From contig NZ_JBHUEM010000001.1 of NCBI RefSeq assembly GCF_042680805.1, positions 62,001 to 126,000 on the forward strand: DNA of 64,000 nt, given 5' to 3'. The position numbers and the translations under genes were made by a program. The stretch is from Bacillus_CJ salitolerans. Lineage in GTDB: Bacteria; Bacillota; Bacilli; Bacillales; SA4. This document shows, one piece after another, positions 7,571-16,452 of the stretch. The notes under the pieces are model-generated. The model saw only the letters and a program-made list of their open reading frames with translations. It had not been told where the DNA came from and searched no databases. How positions within the stretch are numbered: the first letter of the stretch is position 1; every line of letters begins with the position of its first letter.

Positions 7571-7948
7571 ATGATCATTAAAAAATTTGAAGTAGAAATA
7601 GCAAATAAAAAGGTGAATGTAAAGTTTAATCAAGAAGAAGCAAGTAAAGATACGGTCAAAGGATGTTTTGTTGATGATGTTGTGTTCAGTATTGATAACT
7701 TAGGTCCAAAGGAAAAGAAGAAAATCTTAAAATTTATGAATGTCTTAGAAAGACACTTTGAAATTGGAAATGTACTTGAAATGGATAACAAATTCCATTT
7801 TATGTGTAAGGTTAAAAATAGTTTAAGGCTACCAAGTATAGGTGAGGCTGTCAGCCATTTGGAGAGAGAAGTTAAACCGATAGTACCAAAATTAAATAAA
7901 GTTAAATATTCTTATCAATTGTTCGCTATTTTGGGTTTTACACACTAG
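7571..7948 (+). CDS. Hypothetical protein, probably frameshifted at its 3' end
   Basis: ATG behind AAAAGGAG. The 125-residue frame ends abruptly at a TAG. Beyond it the coding pattern continues in two other frames (REALTQVTQKALKIL, then NLTKQLEPEISEITE) to a TAA near 8081. Two small indels therefore probably truncated a protein of about 165 residues. No family is recognised. The TTG-started gene at 8105 follows directly. The gene may still make a shorter product. Confidence 0.55.
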   Translation: MIIKKFEVEIANKKVNVKFNQEEASKDTVKGCFVDDVVFSIDNLGPKEKKKILKFMNVLERHFEIGNVLEMDNKFHFMCKVKNSLRLPSIGEAVSHLEREVKPIVPKLNKVKYSYQLFAILGFTH

Positions 7949-8104
7949 GGAAGCATTAACACAAGTAACTCAAAAGGCGTTAAAAATATTAAATGATATA
8001 GAAGATATCAGTATTCATATGAGATGCATGTGAACCTTACTAAACAATTGGAACCGGAAATTAGTGAAATTACAGAGTAATCTATGAAAGGAAAGGTGAG
8101 GGGT

Positions 8105-8530
8105 TTGGATAAGAACTTACAAATTATTGATTATGTTATTAACTATGTTGACGGTAGGACAAGTAGGTTAGATCTAGTACAAAGGATTTATATCGATAAC
8201 AATTTTACAAAGCGTCAAAAAAAGGCATGCGAAATTTTTCTTTTTGAACCTAATAAGAAAAATGCAATTAGGGCAATTGAGATAACTCCCAAAGCATGGT
8301 TTTTTCTTAAGAAGTTTACATGTATTCACGAGGACATCTTTATAACCATTGATAAAGTATTGGTAAGTACAAGAAAGAAGTCTTACGTTAAAGAATTAAT
8401 AAGGCATAAAAATTTATTTGATTTGTTAGAAAAACTGCAAAAATCATCAAGTAATGATGATTTAGTCAGACAAATAAAAACCATAATAATGGAAAAAAAG
8501 TTGGATAAAAACATTAATAATTGGCGCTAA
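8105..8530 (+). CDS. Hypothetical basic protein (141 aa)
   Basis: I use the TTG at 8105, which has AAAGGTGAGG just upstream; the ATG at 8084 has no ribosome binding site. The lysine-rich protein is predicted mostly helical and has no recognisable catalytic motif. Its basic charge would suit nucleic-acid binding, but that is a guess. A hairpin with arms GCTGAAAAA/TTTTTCAGC follows at about 8548-8573 and may terminate the operon. Confidence 0.6.
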   Translation: MDKNLQIIDYVINYVDGRTSRLDLVQRIYIDNNFTKRQKKACEIFLFEPNKKNAIRAIEITPKAWFFLKKFTCIHEDIFITIDKVLVSTRKKSYVKELIRHKNLFDLLEKLQKSSSNDDLVRQIKTIIMEKKLDKNINNWR

Positions 8531-8574
8531 GATACCGGTTAGAAATGCTGAAAAACAACTGAGCTTTTTCAGCC

Positions 8575-8860
8575 TAATTAAGATTGGGTATGATTGGGAT
8601 CAGCTACTCCTTATGAACAAAAAGAAAATTACCAATAACGTCCAAAACTTCTGTTTTTAGGAAGAGTTTAGGGCAGCCTCTTGCAAGACTAAAATGACGA
8701 GAAACAAGCCAAAAGTCAAGATTCAGGCATTAACTAAGTGCGAAGCATGTTACAGACGCTTTTTCTACAAAGGAACAGAAGGGAGCGTAAATATACAATC
8801 TCTCTGCGCATTTGTATGCTTTTGTGTTTTATATTACACCAACGGTTACATCAAAAAATG
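8575..8860 (+). ncRNA. Structured leader-like element, copy B
   Basis: No gene is visible in 8531-8920. Bases ~8713-8770 match copy A: AAAGTCA, then a CAGG-ATTAAC stretch, the TGCGAAGC core and an ACAGACGC end. As in copy A, the core leads into a long imperfect hairpin (left arm near 8750-8775, right arm near 8808-8830) and a T-rich run, and the element precedes a small gene. Sequence has drifted more than structure, which suggests selection on the RNA. Confidence 0.45.
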
Positions 8861-8920
8861 AGCCTAGAACAAGAGAGAAATAATAAGCCTAAAAATTGAA
8901 TTAGAAGGGAAGAAGGAATA

Positions 8921-9274
8921 ATGATGTTAAATAACAAAGCAAATATTTCATTTGATTTCACAGGAGATAAAGGTAAGGCGGAATGTTTTATTTTCAAGTA
9001 TATAGAAGTCTCCTACTCTTTAGACGGATCAATTAATCAAAGTCTTAACAAAGTAAATCAATTATTGAATGAATTAAATATACACTTTTTAATTGAAAAT
9101 TTTAATTATAACCCCGATGCTGCCAAATTTATCTTATGTAGAAATGCAGCAGGTTTTGAGCTTTTAGAGGATTTGGAAAGTGTCGCTAATGAGATTGTAA
9201 CTGAAATTAAATCATGTACTGAGAAACTAGCTAGCATTAAAAAAATTAACCTAATAGTAGATGGTGTTTATTAA
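8921..9274 (+). CDS. Hypothetical protein (117 aa) behind structured element B
   Basis: ATG behind GGGAAGAAGGA (8921, or 8924 one codon later). The soluble acidic protein is alpha-helical in its second half (LLEDLESVANEIVTEIKS). I recognise no family. It precedes the primase-helicase gene by 29 bases, so the two are probably co-transcribed, and it could be a replication accessory such as a single-strand-binding or loader protein; nothing in the sequence proves this. Confidence 0.6.
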   Translation: MMLNNKANISFDFTGDKGKAECFIFKYIEVSYSLDGSINQSLNKVNQLLNELNIHFLIENFNYNPDAAKFILCRNAAGFELLEDLESVANEIVTEIKSCTEKLASIKKINLIVDGVY

Positions 9275-9303
9275 TACTAAAAACGAGGGAGGAGGGATTA
9301 ATT

Positions 9304-11616
9304 ATGACTGAAATTATTAGCAATATAAATATTTATAATGAGCTAAAAAGATATCAAGAGTGGAATCTTCCCGTTTTTCCATGTAAAGGGAAAGTACCAT
9401 TAATTAGGAATTGGACTAATAGAGATAAACCTACAGATGATGAAATTAATGACTGGATTGACAAATATGATGAAATCAATATTGGTATGACTTTAGGAAC
9501 TCCTAGCCAAATAGTTGGAATTGACCAAGATGGGGAAAGAGGTTTAGAAATACTAAATGAATTAAGTCAAGGTGACATACCAACGACATGGCAATTCTCT
9601 ACTCCTAGCGGCGGAATGCGGTATTTATACCGTATTCCAACAAATATTCAAGGTTTAAAGAAGTTTTCAAAAGTAGATACAAATGAAAGTCACAGTGAAT
9701 GTGCTTTGTTAGGTGAGGGTCAAATGACAATAATGCCACCGTCTGTAGGATTAAATGGAGTTAGGTATGAATGGATTAATCACCCAATAGAAACAGAATT
9801 AGCTGATGCACCTTATTGGATGCTTAATCTGATGAAGAAAAATAATCAATCTAGGGAAACACTACGTCCAGAGATCACTCCACTTGCTACTCTTAGTAAG
9901 AGTTGTCCTGCTTTTAAAGAGGATTTTAAATTACAAAAGGATAGCGGGTTAGATTATGATACTTGGTTTAATTGGATCTCCCTATTAACAAACCTAGGTC
10001 ATTCCGATTCGGCTGAATTATTTTCAAAGCTATCTTATAAACACGACCTTGAAAGTAAAGAACGACTAGAAAAACTAAAGAAGAATCCAATTAAAGGACT
10101 AACAAAGTGTATGACATTAGGTTGTAATGAACAGCAAGTTCTTCAATGCTTCAACAATGATATTCGACTTAATAAAAATGGCGAAATCCAAAACAGCCCT
10201 GGGTCATTTTTATTAAAACAAAAAAGATCAAAAGCTCCTCAATGGTCAAAGGATAAACTAAGATTAATAGGTTTTAATTTTCATAAGTCAGGTTCATTCA
10301 AAGGAATAAACGGTAATGTATTTGCTCGTCATCTGTTACAAAATTTAGATTTACTGCACGTTGCAGCGGGTGAACGATTTTTTACCTATGAGAATGGAAT
10401 ATGGATTCATTTAGATAAAAATAATCTTTCAAGAAAACTCAGAGACATTTTACATGGTTACTTACCTGATGTATGGTCTATAGTCCTTGAAGATAACTAC
10501 ATTAATGCGTTAAAAGTAGAAGCTAAGAGAGAAGAAATCCTCGACTCTAAAAAAGGTTATATTAATCTAGCTAACGGAATGCTAGATATTATAAACTATC
10601 AACTCATTCCACATGACAAAAAATATTACTCTAGTATTCGAGTACCAATTATGTATGATCCAAATGCTAACTGTCCTCAGTTTATGAAATTTCTACATGA
10701 TATTTTTGAGGGAGACCAAGAGAGAATATCTATTGTAGGAGAGGTACTAGGATACTGCTTAACAAATGAAAACAAAGCTCAAAAGGCAATTCTATTCTTT
10801 GGTAGAGGTTCAAACGGAAAAAGTGTATTAGCAGATATACTTGCAAGTCTTTGTGGTGAAGAAAATGTGTCATCAGTACCTCTCCAAGAATTAGACAATT
10901 CTTTTGCCCGATATGAACTGGTAGATAAGTTGGTTAATATAGCAACAGAAAATGAGATTTCAAAGGATGGATTGAATACCCAATACTTTAAATCAATAGT
11001 CAGTGGTGACCCTATTCGAGTTGAGAAAAAGCACGAGCAAGGCTATGCCTATCGACCTAAGGTGAAATTAGTATTTGCTTTAAATAATTTACCCTATTCG
11101 CGGGATAAGAGCTTTGGTTTTGAGAGAAGGCTTCTAATTGTGCCCTTTAATCGAACTTTTACTAAAGGTGAGAAGGACCCGGGGCTTATTGATAAGTTAA
11201 AATCTGAACTTCCTGGGATTTTGAACTTTGCTATAAAAGGACTGGAGAGACTACGTCAAAAAGACTATGAGTTCACTGAATCAAGGGCTGTTAATGAAGC
11301 TGTTAAGGAATATACTGAAACCCTTAATCCATTAGCTAGTTTTGTATCAGAAAAATTTGTATCCACTAAGAATGAATTAGATAAGGTTAGTCATGACACT
11401 ATATCAAGAGCTTATCAAAAATGGTGTTCTGATAATGGCCATTCATCTGATAAATTTGTCAATTCACGATCTTTTATTACAAAGGTAAAGGATACTTTAA
11501 AAGATAACAATATTCCTTTTGGAATAGCAAAAGGCGGTAATAAGAGGTATATAACAGGAGTAAAATTTAAGATTGAACAGGAAGTAGATGAAGAACCATC
11601 AATTGATGATCTGTAA
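9304..11616 (+). CDS. Prim-Pol / SF3 helicase replication protein
   Basis: A 770-residue replication initiator behind GGAGGAGGG. The N-terminus is a bifunctional primase-polymerase domain (D74/D76 in GIDQDG; FSTPSGG near 100). A primase C-terminal-like region follows (near 220), then a D5-type N-domain (~400-480). The SF3 helicase carries Walker A GRGSNGKS (500-507), motif B (LVNIATENE, near 547), motif C (FALNNLP, near 592) and the arginine finger FERRLL (near 610). Such proteins prime and unwind DNA for plasmids, phage satellites and SCC-like elements, so the element can probably replicate after excision. AGGGCAA iterons lie just downstream. Confidence 0.92.
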   Translation: MTEIISNINIYNELKRYQEWNLPVFPCKGKVPLIRNWTNRDKPTDDEINDWIDKYDEINIGMTLGTPSQIVGIDQDGERGLEILNELSQGDIPTTWQFSTPSGGMRYLYRIPTNIQGLKKFSKVDTNESHSECALLGEGQMTIMPPSVGLNGVRYEWINHPIETELADAPYWMLNLMKKNNQSRETLRPEITPLATLSKSCPAFKEDFKLQKDSGLDYDTWFNWISLLTNLGHSDSAELFSKLSYKHDLESKERLEKLKKNPIKGLTKCMTLGCNEQQVLQCFNNDIRLNKNGEIQNSPGSFLLKQKRSKAPQWSKDKLRLIGFNFHKSGSFKGINGNVFARHLLQNLDLLHVAAGERFFTYENGIWIHLDKNNLSRKLRDILHGYLPDVWSIVLEDNYINALKVEAKREEILDSKKGYINLANGMLDIINYQLIPHDKKYYSSIRVPIMYDPNANCPQFMKFLHDIFEGDQERISIVGEVLGYCLTNENKAQKAILFFGRGSNGKSVLADILASLCGEENVSSVPLQELDNSFARYELVDKLVNIATENEISKDGLNTQYFKSIVSGDPIRVEKKHEQGYAYRPKVKLVFALNNLPYSRDKSFGFERRLLIVPFNRTFTKGEKDPGLIDKLKSELPGILNFAIKGLERLRQKDYEFTESRAVNEAVKEYTETLNPLASFVSEKFVSTKNELDKVSHDTISRAYQKWCSDNGHSSDKFVNSRSFITKVKDTLKDNNIPFGIAKGGNKRYITGVKFKIEQEVDEEPSIDDL

Positions 11617-11716
11617 GCAAAATGGAGTTAGTTGATAATAAATGTAACCTTTTAGGTCGATTTTATGAGAGAAGTAAATTGTTAAATAAGTATGAAGTTG
11701 CATTTAAAGCAATGGT

Positions 11717-11816
11717 AGGGCAATTAGGGCAACATTAGGGCAGAAAATAAGTGGTTTGCCCTCCAAATGGGGCTTGTGTTTCAAAGGGTTTGTGAATAGA
11801 TGGGCAATAAGGGCAA
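11717..11816. repeat. AGGGCAA iteron cluster, candidate replication origin
   Basis: Six 7-base iterons lie within 100 bases: AGGGCAA 11717-11723 and 11726-11732, AGGGCAG 11737-11743, the inverse TTGCCCT 11756-11762, TGGGCAA 11801-11807 and AGGGCAA 11810-11816. An AT-rich stretch precedes them, and C-rich sequence with TAGCCC repeats follows near 11890. Iterons beside a primase-helicase gene are the usual layout of satellite and plasmid origins bound by their own initiator. Otherwise 11617-11983 holds no gene. Confidence 0.6.
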
Positions 11817-11983
11817 AGGATAAGAGAATTGAAATATTACCATCCCCCCTACCTAATAAAAAGGGAGAACATTTGTAACCACATCGCCCCTAGCCCCTTA
11901 GCCCAAACTAGTAATCTATTAAGGAAACAAATGGGTAAATAAGTAGATATTATATACATGATATTGGTAGTAGGGGGATTTCT

Positions 11984-12136
11984 ATGATGAACGAGAACGA
12001 ATACAAGACACAATATAACTTAATAATTGATATCTTGGCTGAAATGATTTCAAATTACTTAACTAATAGTAAGGATAAAGATAAAAATAAACTAGTGGAG
12101 GTAGGTAAAGATGAATACTTCGTTACTAAAAAGTGA
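11984..12136 (+). CDS. Small protein (50 aa) overlapping the recombinase start
   Basis: Two adjacent ATG codons behind TAGGGGG. The 50-residue product has a hydrophobic amphipathic helix (YNLIIDILAEMISNYLT) and a charged tail. It overlaps the recombinase gene by 26 bases in another frame, so translation is coupled. Small genes in this position could encode a recombination directionality factor or a recombinase partner, but no family is recognised. Confidence 0.5.
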   Translation: MMNENEYKTQYNLIIDILAEMISNYLTNSKDKDKNKLVEVGKDEYFVTKK

Positions 12137-13787
12137 GGACTTTATTTTTAGTGAAAATACTAAAAGAAAAGTTGCTATATATGCTCGTGTTTCAACTATT
12201 GAACAGGCTGATGAAGGCTATAGTATTGATGAACAAGTAAGAATATTACGTGAGTGGTGTGACAGGTATGGGTATGAAGTATATAAAGAGTATGTGGACC
12301 GTGGTATAAGTGGAAAGAACATTCATGGACGTCCTGCCCTTAAACAATTAATAAGTGATTCTAATAACAATGAGTTTGATATTGTAATAGTATGGAAGAT
12401 AAATCGACTTTCGAGAGACATTCTGGATACTCTTAGAGTAGTAAAGAACTTTAAAGAAAACGGAATAACATTTAAATCTTATTCAGAGAATTTTGAAACA
12501 GAGACACACCAGGGGGAAATGTTTTTTCAAATGATGGCTGTACTTGCTGAGTTTGAAAGAAAGCAGATATCAGAAAACGTAAAGTTAGGTATGATTGCAA
12601 GAGCAAGGGAAGGATCCTGGAATGGTGGTCAAGTATTAGGGTACGATACAGTTGAAGTTTCGAACGAAAATAAAAAGAAGAAATCCACTAAGTTGGTTAT
12701 TAATGAAAAAGAAGCTCAAACAGTAAGACGAATTTTTCAGCTATATCTAGAAGGAAATGGTTATAAATCAATAGCTAACACGGTTAATCATGAAGGTCAC
12801 CGTAGTAAAAAGAATAACCACTTTTCAATAAATGCAATTAGAACGATACTAACTAATCCAATTTATGCTGGGTATATTCGCTATAATGTTAGAAGAGATT
12901 GGAGTCAAAAAAGAAGAAATAATATTAATCCCTCTCCAGTTATTGAGAGAGGAAATCATACTCCAATATTATCTGAAGACACATGGAATAAAGCTAAAGC
13001 GATTCTTGAAAAGAGGACGGGAAAACCAAATAGAGTCCACAGTGGGGAATATCCTTTAACTGGATTATTAAAATGCCCAGCATGTGGAGCTGGAATGGTT
13101 CTGGGTAGAACTACTAATAAGAATAAAGATGGAACCAAAAGAGTGCTTGAGTATTATGTATGTGGTGCATGGAAGAATAAAGGTACTGCAGCATGTAATT
13201 CTAATAGTATAAGAGTAGATTATGCAGATAAGTATGTACTAAATAAAATCGCCCATTTTACCAATACTGATGAATTGATTAAAGATGTTGTAGAACGTAT
13301 TAATAACGGAGATAAAGACCAAATGGCCCCAGTTCAAAAAGAATATCAAATAGTAATAAAATCCCTTGAGGGTATTACTAGTAAAAAAGATAAAGTACTA
13401 GGACTTTTTGAAGATGGTGTATTAAGTAAGGGCGAATTAGTTAATCGTCTTGCAAAGATTAATGACGAGAAGCAAGTGTTAGAGGATAGACTTAAACCTC
13501 TTGAAATGCAGTTGAACCAAAGTAATCAAGTAGAAATATCAGTAAAAGTGGTTAAAGAGGTTATGACAAACTTTGAAAAAGTATATAAAGAGACAATTAC
13601 AACTGAACAGAAGAAGCACTTGTTACAACTACTTATTAGCAAAATTACGATTAAAGATAGGAAAAAGATTGATACGATACAGATACAATTAAATAACCAT
13701 GTGGTTAATCGATTCACTATAAAGGGAGAAGAGAAGTCGTCTGAAGATGATTTCTCTTCTCCTTTTTCTATTTATTTTAATATTTGA
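12111..13787 (+). CDS. Large serine recombinase (site-specific integrase)
   Basis: A 558-residue enzyme behind GGAGG that should integrate and excise this element. The N-terminal resolvase domain has YARVS with catalytic S28 and the conserved IVWKINRLSRD and EFERKQISE segments. The recombinase domain follows (~170-290). The zinc ribbon shows CPACGAGM with later cysteines (near 322, 325, 351, 363), then a coiled coil (~400-480). Length is normal for phage and SCC integrases. The 3' end doubles as a terminator. Two decayed copies of its C-terminus lie downstream at 16719 and 18255. Confidence 0.95.
   Translation: MNTSLLKSEDFIFSENTKRKVAIYARVSTIEQADEGYSIDEQVRILREWCDRYGYEVYKEYVDRGISGKNIHGRPALKQLISDSNNNEFDIVIVWKINRLSRDILDTLRVVKNFKENGITFKSYSENFETETHQGEMFFQMMAVLAEFERKQISENVKLGMIARAREGSWNGGQVLGYDTVEVSNENKKKKSTKLVINEKEAQTVRRIFQLYLEGNGYKSIANTVNHEGHRSKKNNHFSINAIRTILTNPIYAGYIRYNVRRDWSQKRRNNINPSPVIERGNHTPILSEDTWNKAKAILEKRTGKPNRVHSGEYPLTGLLKCPACGAGMVLGRTTNKNKDGTKRVLEYYVCGAWKNKGTAACNSNSIRVDYADKYVLNKIAHFTNTDELIKDVVERINNGDKDQMAPVQKEYQIVIKSLEGITSKKDKVLGLFEDGVLSKGELVNRLAKINDEKQVLEDRLKPLEMQLNQSNQVEISVKVVKEVMTNFEKVYKETITTEQKKHLLQLLISKITIKDRKKIDTIQIQLNNHVVNRFTIKGEEKSSEDDFSSPFSIYFNI
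13725..13767 (+). terminator. Terminator inside the recombinase 3' end
   Basis: Arms 13725-13735 and 13752-13762 (GGAGAAGAGAA with its complement) plus inner pairs form a stem of about 16 bp followed by TTTTT, all within the last 25 codons of the recombinase. The same hairpin survives in the decayed copy at 17152-17189 and more weakly at 18280-18325. Confidence 0.8.
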
Positions 13788-14088
13788 AAGGAGGCGAGTA
13801 ATAAGTAATGAGCTGATCCCGAATAAATAATAGAGTGCCGGTAATTTATGATGTTCTATTCAATCATGTAAAAAATACACTCATAGTACCTTTTAATTTT
13901 CCCACTGTTTCGAGGGTGATACTGATTCAAATACTATAAGTCTGTATCTGTATAAGATTGTTAATGTAATAATTCTCATAACTCTCATACTAGAAAATGA
14001 CTATAAATAAACGTTATATAAAAGGGAATCTATAAGTAAATGTCGAAATATTTTACAACTGGAAATAACTGTAGAAAGAGTGATTGTT

Positions 14089-14430
14089 ATGAATAGTATT
14101 GGTAATAGAATAAAAGAATTGAGAGAGAAATTGGGGATTACCACAGAAGAGTTTGCTAAAGAGATCGGATTAACTAAGAGTATTATATGGAGCTATGAAC
14201 TAGATAAAAAAGAGCCTAGTATTTCTCATTTAATAAAAATATCGAAGTACTTTAATGTATCGCTAGATTATTTGATTCAAAATCAAAAGTCCATTCTTGA
14301 TCTTTCCTCAAGAGACACAATTAAAAGGTTTGAATTAGTACTTGATGATACAGCCATAAATGAAGAGGAATATCATGAGCTATTAACTTATATTAAGGTA
14401 CGAAGATTAGTAAAAGCACATAAATACTAA
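14089..14430 (+). CDS. XRE-family transcriptional regulator
   Basis: A 113-residue protein; I prefer the ATG at 14089 over the GTG at 14080. Residues ~4-60 form a Cro/C1 helix-turn-helix (IGNRIKELREKLG, TTEEFAKEIG, SYELDKKEPS), with a helical C-terminal tail. It lies 20 bases before the DUF262/HNH gene on the same strand and probably represses it until needed, a common arrangement for defence genes. The 292 bases upstream hold no gene and should contain its promoter. The target operator was not identified. Confidence 0.8.
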   Translation: MNSIGNRIKELREKLGITTEEFAKEIGLTKSIIWSYELDKKEPSISHLIKISKYFNVSLDYLIQNQKSILDLSSRDTIKRFELVLDDTAINEEEYHELLTYIKVRRLVKAHKY

Positions 14431-14450
14431 TAAGTTAGGAGAAAGTTATT

Positions 14451-16193
14451 ATGGCATTTGAAAGACCACTTACAATTAAAGAAGTTGTTACCGACATTCA
14501 TCGGAAAAAATATTTACTTCCTGCAATTCAGCGTGAGTTTGTATGGAGCACAGAACAAATTGAGACTCTTTTTGATTCATTGTTAAGAGATTACCCTGTA
14601 GGTGCATTTTTATTTTGGTATGTTAATAAAGAGAATATTAATAAATATAAATTCTATGAATTTCTAAGGGAATATCATGAAAGAGACAATACCCATAATG
14701 TTGAAGCAAACATCAGCGGAGAAGAAGATATAGTAGCAATTCTTGATGGCCAACAGCGTTTAACATCGTTATATATAGGGCTTAAGGGAACATATGCATA
14801 TAAATTACCAAGAAAGCGAGCCGATAACGACTTAGCTTATCCAGAAAGGTGCTTATATATAAATCTCCTACGGGAATCAGAAGATTATGATATGACCTAT
14901 GATTTCAAATTTTTAACAGGTAAAGAAGCAGCCGTAAGGGATGAAAATAACTATTGGTTCAGGGTTGGAGATATCCTTGATTTGAAAGAGCAATACCAAA
15001 TTAATGATTACCTTTTTGAAAATGAGTTAAACATTGTAGAAAAGGAGAAAGCAAAATACGCCAATAAAACTTTGTTTCGTTTACATAATGCAATTCATAT
15101 CAATAATTGTATTAATTATTATTTAGAAAAATCACAGGAGTTAGATAAAGTACTAAATATCTTTATACGAGTAAATAGTGGTGGAACACCTTTAAGTTAT
15201 TCTGACTTATTACTATCAATTGCAACTGCCCAATGGGAACAAAGGGATGCAAGAAAAACAATTACATCCTTTGTGGATGAGATTAATAATATAGGGGATG
15301 GGTTTGACTTTAACAAAGATCTTGTACTAAAGACATGTTTAGTCTTATCTGATTTTAGTGATATTGCATTTAAAGTTGATAATTTTGATTCATTTACAAT
15401 GGCTAAAATTGAAAAGGAATGGGAAGAAATTGCACAATCAATACGGTTATCAGTAGAGCTTGTTTCCAGTTTTGGTTTCAATTCAAAAACTTTGACTGCT
15501 AATTATGTAATTATTCCCATTGCGTACTACCTATATAAAAAAGGTAATCCTCATAATTTTGTCGAGTCGGTAAAAAATCTCGATGATAAAAGAAATATTC
15601 GGAAGTTCACTGTATTGGCTTTGCTAAAAAGAATTTTCGGTGGACAACCTGATATCGTATTAAAACCAATAAGGGAAATAATAAAGAATAACTTAGCTGG
15701 GTTTCCTTTAGAACATCTGAAGACAGATTTAAGAGTTACAAATAAGTCCCTAAGGTTTACTGAGGAAGAAATAGAAGATTTATTATGGACTAAATATGGC
15801 AACAGATATGCATTTTCAATTCTTTCACTACTATATCCTAATTTGGATTTCAAAAATAACTTCCATCAGGACCATATACATCCAAGGAGTTTGTTAAGGT
15901 CGAGAACAAAGTTAAAAAAAGCGGGCCTTACAGAAGAAGCAGTTGAATTTTGTATCAATCATCATGATTACATTGCAAATTTACAATTGATAGAAGGAGT
16001 TCCTAACCAAGAAAAATCAAATAAGATGCTTGAAGATTGGTTAGGAAAAACATATACAGATCATCATGAGCTTAAAGAATATAAGAGTAGACATCTAATT
16101 CCAGATATTGATTTATCAATAGAAAATTTCGAAGAGTTTCTGACTGAAAGAGAAGCTTTAATAAAAGTAAAGCTTTCAAAAATATTATTATAA
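14451..16193 (+). CDS. DUF262 / DUF1524-like HNH protein, putative anti-phage nuclease
   Basis: A 580-residue protein behind TAGGAG. The N-terminal DUF262 (ParB-like nucleotidase) domain shows IQREFVW (26-32) and LDGQQRLTSL (98-107), the hallmarks of GmrS/SspE-type NTPase modules. A helical middle follows. The C-terminus has an HNH-type site (QDHIHPRSLL, near 472) with an ANLQL..PNQEKSNK segment, as in DUF1524/GmrSD nucleases. Related proteins are type IV-like restriction enzymes that cut modified phage DNA. Its place after a recombinase and an XRE regulator supports a defence role; its target is unknown. Confidence 0.85.
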   Translation: MAFERPLTIKEVVTDIHRKKYLLPAIQREFVWSTEQIETLFDSLLRDYPVGAFLFWYVNKENINKYKFYEFLREYHERDNTHNVEANISGEEDIVAILDGQQRLTSLYIGLKGTYAYKLPRKRADNDLAYPERCLYINLLRESEDYDMTYDFKFLTGKEAAVRDENNYWFRVGDILDLKEQYQINDYLFENELNIVEKEKAKYANKTLFRLHNAIHINNCINYYLEKSQELDKVLNIFIRVNSGGTPLSYSDLLLSIATAQWEQRDARKTITSFVDEINNIGDGFDFNKDLVLKTCLVLSDFSDIAFKVDNFDSFTMAKIEKEWEEIAQSIRLSVELVSSFGFNSKTLTANYVIIPIAYYLYKKGNPHNFVESVKNLDDKRNIRKFTVLALLKRIFGGQPDIVLKPIREIIKNNLAGFPLEHLKTDLRVTNKSLRFTEEEIEDLLWTKYGNRYAFSILSLLYPNLDFKNNFHQDHIHPRSLLRSRTKLKKAGLTEEAVEFCINHHDYIANLQLIEGVPNQEKSNKMLEDWLGKTYTDHHELKEYKSRHLIPDIDLSIENFEEFLTEREALIKVKLSKILL

Positions 16194-16274
16194 ATTAACT
16201 AGTAGGTATTTTCCAATAGACTAATAGGAAGTCCATTAAAGAAATTAAAATTAATTAGAATAGAAATTAAAAGA

Positions 16275-16337
16275 AATGTATTCAAAAAGCTCCAGACGGA
16301 GATCAAGTTGCGCAAATTCACTTGTTTGGAATTTAGT
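16275..16337 (+). pseudogene. Short gene relic
   Basis: Within the otherwise empty 16194-16452, one frame reads KCIQKAPDGDQVAQIHLFGI followed by a stop. The APDGDQVAQIHLFGI stretch looks like genuine coding sequence, but the ends are lost. It may be what remains of an earlier cargo gene. Confidence 0.25.
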
Positions 16338-16452
16338 TACAATACTTAAAGCTTTCTTCAAATAATTTCAATTATTAAGATCCTGTGACGATAGCAAAGA
16401 AATTAACATAAAACATCAATAGAATAGATGTTCTTTAAATGGAGGTGTTATA

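Noticed and set aside
11717..11816. Reading the AGGGCAA repeats as a CRISPR array
   Set aside because: Units are only 7 bases, irregularly spaced and in both orientations; iterons are the better explanation.
13526..13717. Minus-strand frame inside the recombinase
   Set aside because: Shadow of the real gene; no start signal.
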